From Candidatus Parepulonipiscium sp. PG-Nuni2H_MBin01 (GTDB taxonomy: Bacteria > Bacillota > Clostridia > Lachnospirales > Cellulosilyticaceae): a stretch of DNA of 57,269 nt. Shown here piece by piece: positions 54,862 to 57,269 of this stretch; positions within the stretch are counted from its first letter, which is position 1, and every line of letters starts with the position of its first letter. Below the pieces are notes generated by a model. That model was not told the origin of the DNA. It searched no databases and was given only the letters and a program-made list of their open reading frames with translations. Both the position numbers and the translations under genes were made by a program. Location: contig MDJM01000083.1 in NCBI GenBank assembly GCA_001994995.1, forward strand, positions 1-57,269. Direction: 5' to 3'.

Positions 54862-57144
54862 ATGAAGTTAGTTAATAAACAGTTAATTTTATTGGGGATA
54901 GTATTTATATTTGCAGTAATATATATTACTACGAATTCGATAGATTTAATGGAGGCGAGCACTACAACGTTTATAGGGACGATGCAGTCTGAGGATGTAG
55001 CGATAACGTTACAGGATAATCTGGAGCTGTTACAGGAGACGGCGAATGTAATAGCTGAAAATGAAAAAGTTATAGAAGTTTTAGAGAAGATAGAAATAGA
55101 AGGATACACACAAGAGTATGCTAGTCAGTTAATGATGAATGTTCAGAATTTTACTCATATAATGAATAATTTAAGTTTTACAGATACGATATCGCTTATA
55201 AGTATAGGCGGAGAGTTTGCGATATCGGAGACTACTTTAATAGAGGATTATGATGTGTATGCAAGACCTTGGTACGATGAAAGTATGCTATATGCACAAG
55301 ATGCAGTTATATCAGTGCCATATATAAGGGAGTCGTCTGGTGTGGTAACTTCAAGTATTGTTAAGTTTATTTTTCATACGCAGACTGGGGAGCCAATAGG
55401 GTGTGTATTGGTTAATATTATATTAGAGGATTTAGTGAATGCTTTAAAGGAAGATTATCGGATTGCACAGTTGGATGTTTTTATGAATTATATGGGCGTA
55501 CCAGTATATTCGGATGGCGATGAATTTTTTGCAATCGATATACCACCGGAGTACTACATAGAAGACAATGTAAAATTGTATAAGCAGGATATTTTTGATG
55601 GAGAAATTAGTATTATATTTGTGATAAATTTGGATACGATAAGCGAGAATGAGCATGTGGCTAAAAATAGTAATTATGTAGTTGGAAAAATTTATAGGCT
55701 TATACTTAGTATTACGTTATTAGTGCTAGTGATATTATTGTTAGTGTTAAAGCCGGTTTTAGCAGCTATACGGAGTTTGTTTAACGTTATAGAGGAGTTG
55801 GGAGAGGATTATCCAGAGTATAATAAGAACATAAGTCAAGTAGCACAGATGGCTAAGTTTATAGAACAAAGTTTGCCAAAGAAGATAAAGTATTTGATTT
55901 ATTATGATGAGTTAACGGGATTGCCTAATAGAAAGATGTTTAAGACGTTGTATAGAACGTATACGAATAGTAATAGAGCATTTGCTATTATGTTGCTAGA
56001 TGTTAAAAATTTTAAGCGTATTAATGATGCTTTTGGTGAGGAAACTGGGGATAAAGCGTTGATGGATATAAGTAGAATTTTAACTAGAGCGCTAGAAGGG
56101 ACTGACGGAGCTGTAGTAAGATATACAGGAGATGAGTTTATAATACTGGTGGATTTGGCACATATAGATTATAATGCAGGGATGTTTTATGAGACAAGGA
56201 TTTTGCCATTGTTTAGTTCATCGGTGGCGAATCAAATACAGATAGAGTTTAATGCTGCTGCTATAATTAATCCAACACATTGTGGGACAGAGGATGATAT
56301 GGTAACTAAGATTTATGTTATGATTAAGAAGGCTAAGGAGTTAAATACAACGGGTTTAGTGTTATTTGATAATGATGTATATTCTGTTTATGTGAGCGAA
56401 GGTAGAATTAAGGATTGTTTAAAAAGCGCAATAGAGGCTGAGGAGTTTGTGGTTAATTATCAACCTATAGTAGATGAGGATAAGCATATACGAAAAGCGG
56501 AAGCGTTAATTAGATGGTATAGTAAGGATTTAGGATTTGTTCCACCAAATGAGTTTATATTTGTGGCAGAGCAGACAAGGGCTATAATAGATTTAGGGGA
56601 TTGGATTATAGAAAGGGTAGCTAAGGATTTAAATAGGTTATCTCAGGATGGGTTTGAGGTACAGATTTCAATAAATATTTCGCCAATACAATTGATGGAA
56701 GATGATTTTGTGGCTAAGGCAGTAGCAACATTAGATAAGTATGGGGTAAAGTATAGTTTAGTATGTTTTGAGATTACAGAATCTATATTGATAGAAGAGA
56801 GAGAAGTTGTTAAGCAGAATATAAAGCAGTTGCAGGAGTTAGGGATACATTTGGCGTTAGACGATTTTGGAACAGGGTATTCGTCATTTAGTTATTTGAA
56901 GGAGTATAATTTAGATATTATTAAAATAGATAAGATTTTTGTAGATAATGCTACAGCAAAGGATTACGCTATAATTGATGGGATAAAGAGAATATCAGAT
57001 GCGTTAGGGATGCAGATGATTATAGAAGGTGTGGAGACGAAAGAGCAGTTTGATGAGTTAAAGAATTTAGGACTTATACAAGGGTATTATTTTTCTAGAC
57101 CTATAATTTGGGACGATTTTGCCAGTTTGGTTAAATTGGGTTAA
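54862..57144 (+). CDS. dCache-GGDEF-EAL protein, probable c-di-GMP phosphodiesterase
   Basis: 760 residues, collinear with the protein at 48139-50427. Membrane segments at ~8-24 and ~276-297 enclose a double-Cache sensor with Y130DVYARPWY138, part of the amino-acid-binding Cache motif (Y-x4-R-x-W-Y). The GGDEF domain has TGDEF (422-426) and is probably inactive. The EAL domain keeps its catalytic set: EALIRW (E547), INISP, EITES, DDFGTGYSS, IKIDKIF, IIEGVET. Likely lowers c-di-GMP in response to an external ligand. Confidence 0.92.
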   Translation: MKLVNKQLILLGIVFIFAVIYITTNSIDLMEASTTTFIGTMQSEDVAITLQDNLELLQETANVIAENEKVIEVLEKIEIEGYTQEYASQLMMNVQNFTHIMNNLSFTDTISLISIGGEFAISETTLIEDYDVYARPWYDESMLYAQDAVISVPYIRESSGVVTSSIVKFIFHTQTGEPIGCVLVNIILEDLVNALKEDYRIAQLDVFMNYMGVPVYSDGDEFFAIDIPPEYYIEDNVKLYKQDIFDGEISIIFVINLDTISENEHVAKNSNYVVGKIYRLILSITLLVLVILLLVLKPVLAAIRSLFNVIEELGEDYPEYNKNISQVAQMAKFIEQSLPKKIKYLIYYDELTGLPNRKMFKTLYRTYTNSNRAFAIMLLDVKNFKRINDAFGEETGDKALMDISRILTRALEGTDGAVVRYTGDEFIILVDLAHIDYNAGMFYETRILPLFSSSVANQIQIEFNAAAIINPTHCGTEDDMVTKIYVMIKKAKELNTTGLVLFDNDVYSVYVSEGRIKDCLKSAIEAEEFVVNYQPIVDEDKHIRKAEALIRWYSKDLGFVPPNEFIFVAEQTRAIIDLGDWIIERVAKDLNRLSQDGFEVQISINISPIQLMEDDFVAKAVATLDKYGVKYSLVCFEITESILIEEREVVKQNIKQLQELGIHLALDDFGTGYSSFSYLKEYNLDIIKIDKIFVDNATAKDYAIIDGIKRISDALGMQMIIEGVETKEQFDELKNLGLIQGYYFSRPIIWDDFASLVKLG

Positions 57145-57150
57145 TTAAAA

Positions 57151-57184
57151 AAAGAAGCAGATATTTAGCCTGCTTCTTTTTTTT
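57151..57184 (+). terminator. Terminator after the second GGDEF-EAL gene
   Basis: AAGAAGCAG and CTGCTTCTT arms around ATATTTAGC, followed by Ts. Confidence 0.85.
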
Positions 57185-57194
57185 ATCTAAATTA

Positions 57195-57269
57195 GGCAAG
57201 AATACTCCCACCTCTTTAGGTGGTGAGATGAATTGCCATTCTTTCTTCTTTAACATACAAACCCTTTTC
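57195..57269 (-). mobile_element. Possible right end of an IS200/IS605-type element, cut by the window edge
   Basis: Nested pairing GGCAA/TTGCC, CTC/GAG and CCACCT-CTTT-AGGTGG makes a subterminal hairpin like those closing IS200/IS605 elements, where a CATC(T/C)CC-ACCTxAAGGTGGG pattern often follows tnpB. On the reverse strand an open frame enters from the edge and stops at 57216 (ending KEERMAIHLTT), which could be the tail of the element's ORF. Any tnpB and guide RNA would lie beyond the window. Confidence 0.4.

Overview
The window is a chimera of two unrelated DNAs. Bases 1 to about 3417 are vertebrate, best read as teleost fish: they hold the first two coding exons of phf6 (PHD finger protein 6) with matching splice sites. 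From about 3418 to the end the DNA is bacterial, AT-rich, densely packed, with AAGGAGG-type ribosome binding sites and sigma-A promoters. The junction lies in an 18-base exact match (3397-3414 equals 3631-3648) between fish exon 3 and the Gly-X-Y repeats of a bacterial collagen-like gene. It is most simply an assembly mis-join in a fish-associated metagenome.

The bacterium looks like an endospore-forming, motile, anaerobic member of the Bacillota/Clostridia. The evidence is an alpha/beta-type small acid-soluble spore protein gene with a SigG-type promoter, three SigD/sigma-28-type (flagellar) promoters, a chemoreceptor, several c-di-GMP enzymes, LuxS, Hsp33, and gene families common in Lachnospirales (DUF5685, YitT, MYG1). 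With fish DNA on the same contig, a fish-gut symbiont (for example the Epulopiscium group) is plausible, but this is inference.

Layout. 3.4-5.1 kb: collagen-like surface protein. 5.3-9.0 kb: AEC permease, guanine deaminase, MYG1-family protein, DtxR-type regulator. 9.0-12.0 kb: amino-acid ABC transporter (reverse strand) and an HxlR regulator. 12.0-16.6 kb: beta-lactamase-family serine hydrolase, corrinoid adenosyltransferase, and the lysine/peptidoglycan genes asd-dapB. 16.7-20.7 kb: spore protein, gamma-glutamylcyclotransferase-like protein, methyltransferase, hslO, tRNA-Pro(GGG), membrane-anchored permuted NlpC/P60-like protein. 20.7-28.8 kb: luxS, membrane protein, DUF5685 protein with a Cys-rich partner, trpS, YitT, PHP phosphatase, pcrA. 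28.8-34.9 kb: HD-type phosphodiesterase-like protein, aldose epimerase-HAD pair, aldo/keto reductase, sulfatase, mazG. 35-39 kb: MarR-controlled heterodimeric ABC exporter. 39.3-42 kb: an unrecognised coiled-coil protein with a flagellar-type promoter, followed by a Sel1-repeat protein. 42-48 kb: urease operon ureABCEFGD with a trailing P1-family peptidase; ureC carries one frameshift. 48.1-57.1 kb: a signalling island with two inverted paralogous Cache-GGDEF-EAL proteins, a chemoreceptor and a diguanylate cyclase. The last bases look like the end of an IS200/IS605-type element running off the window.

Together the genes suggest nitrogen scavenging (guanine deaminase, amino-acid uptake, urease), host or algal polymer use (sulfatase), and a motility/c-di-GMP network. 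The three flagellar-type promoters link the chemoreceptor, the HD-domain protein and the unknown coiled-coil/Sel1 pair. That link is the most promising lead in the window.
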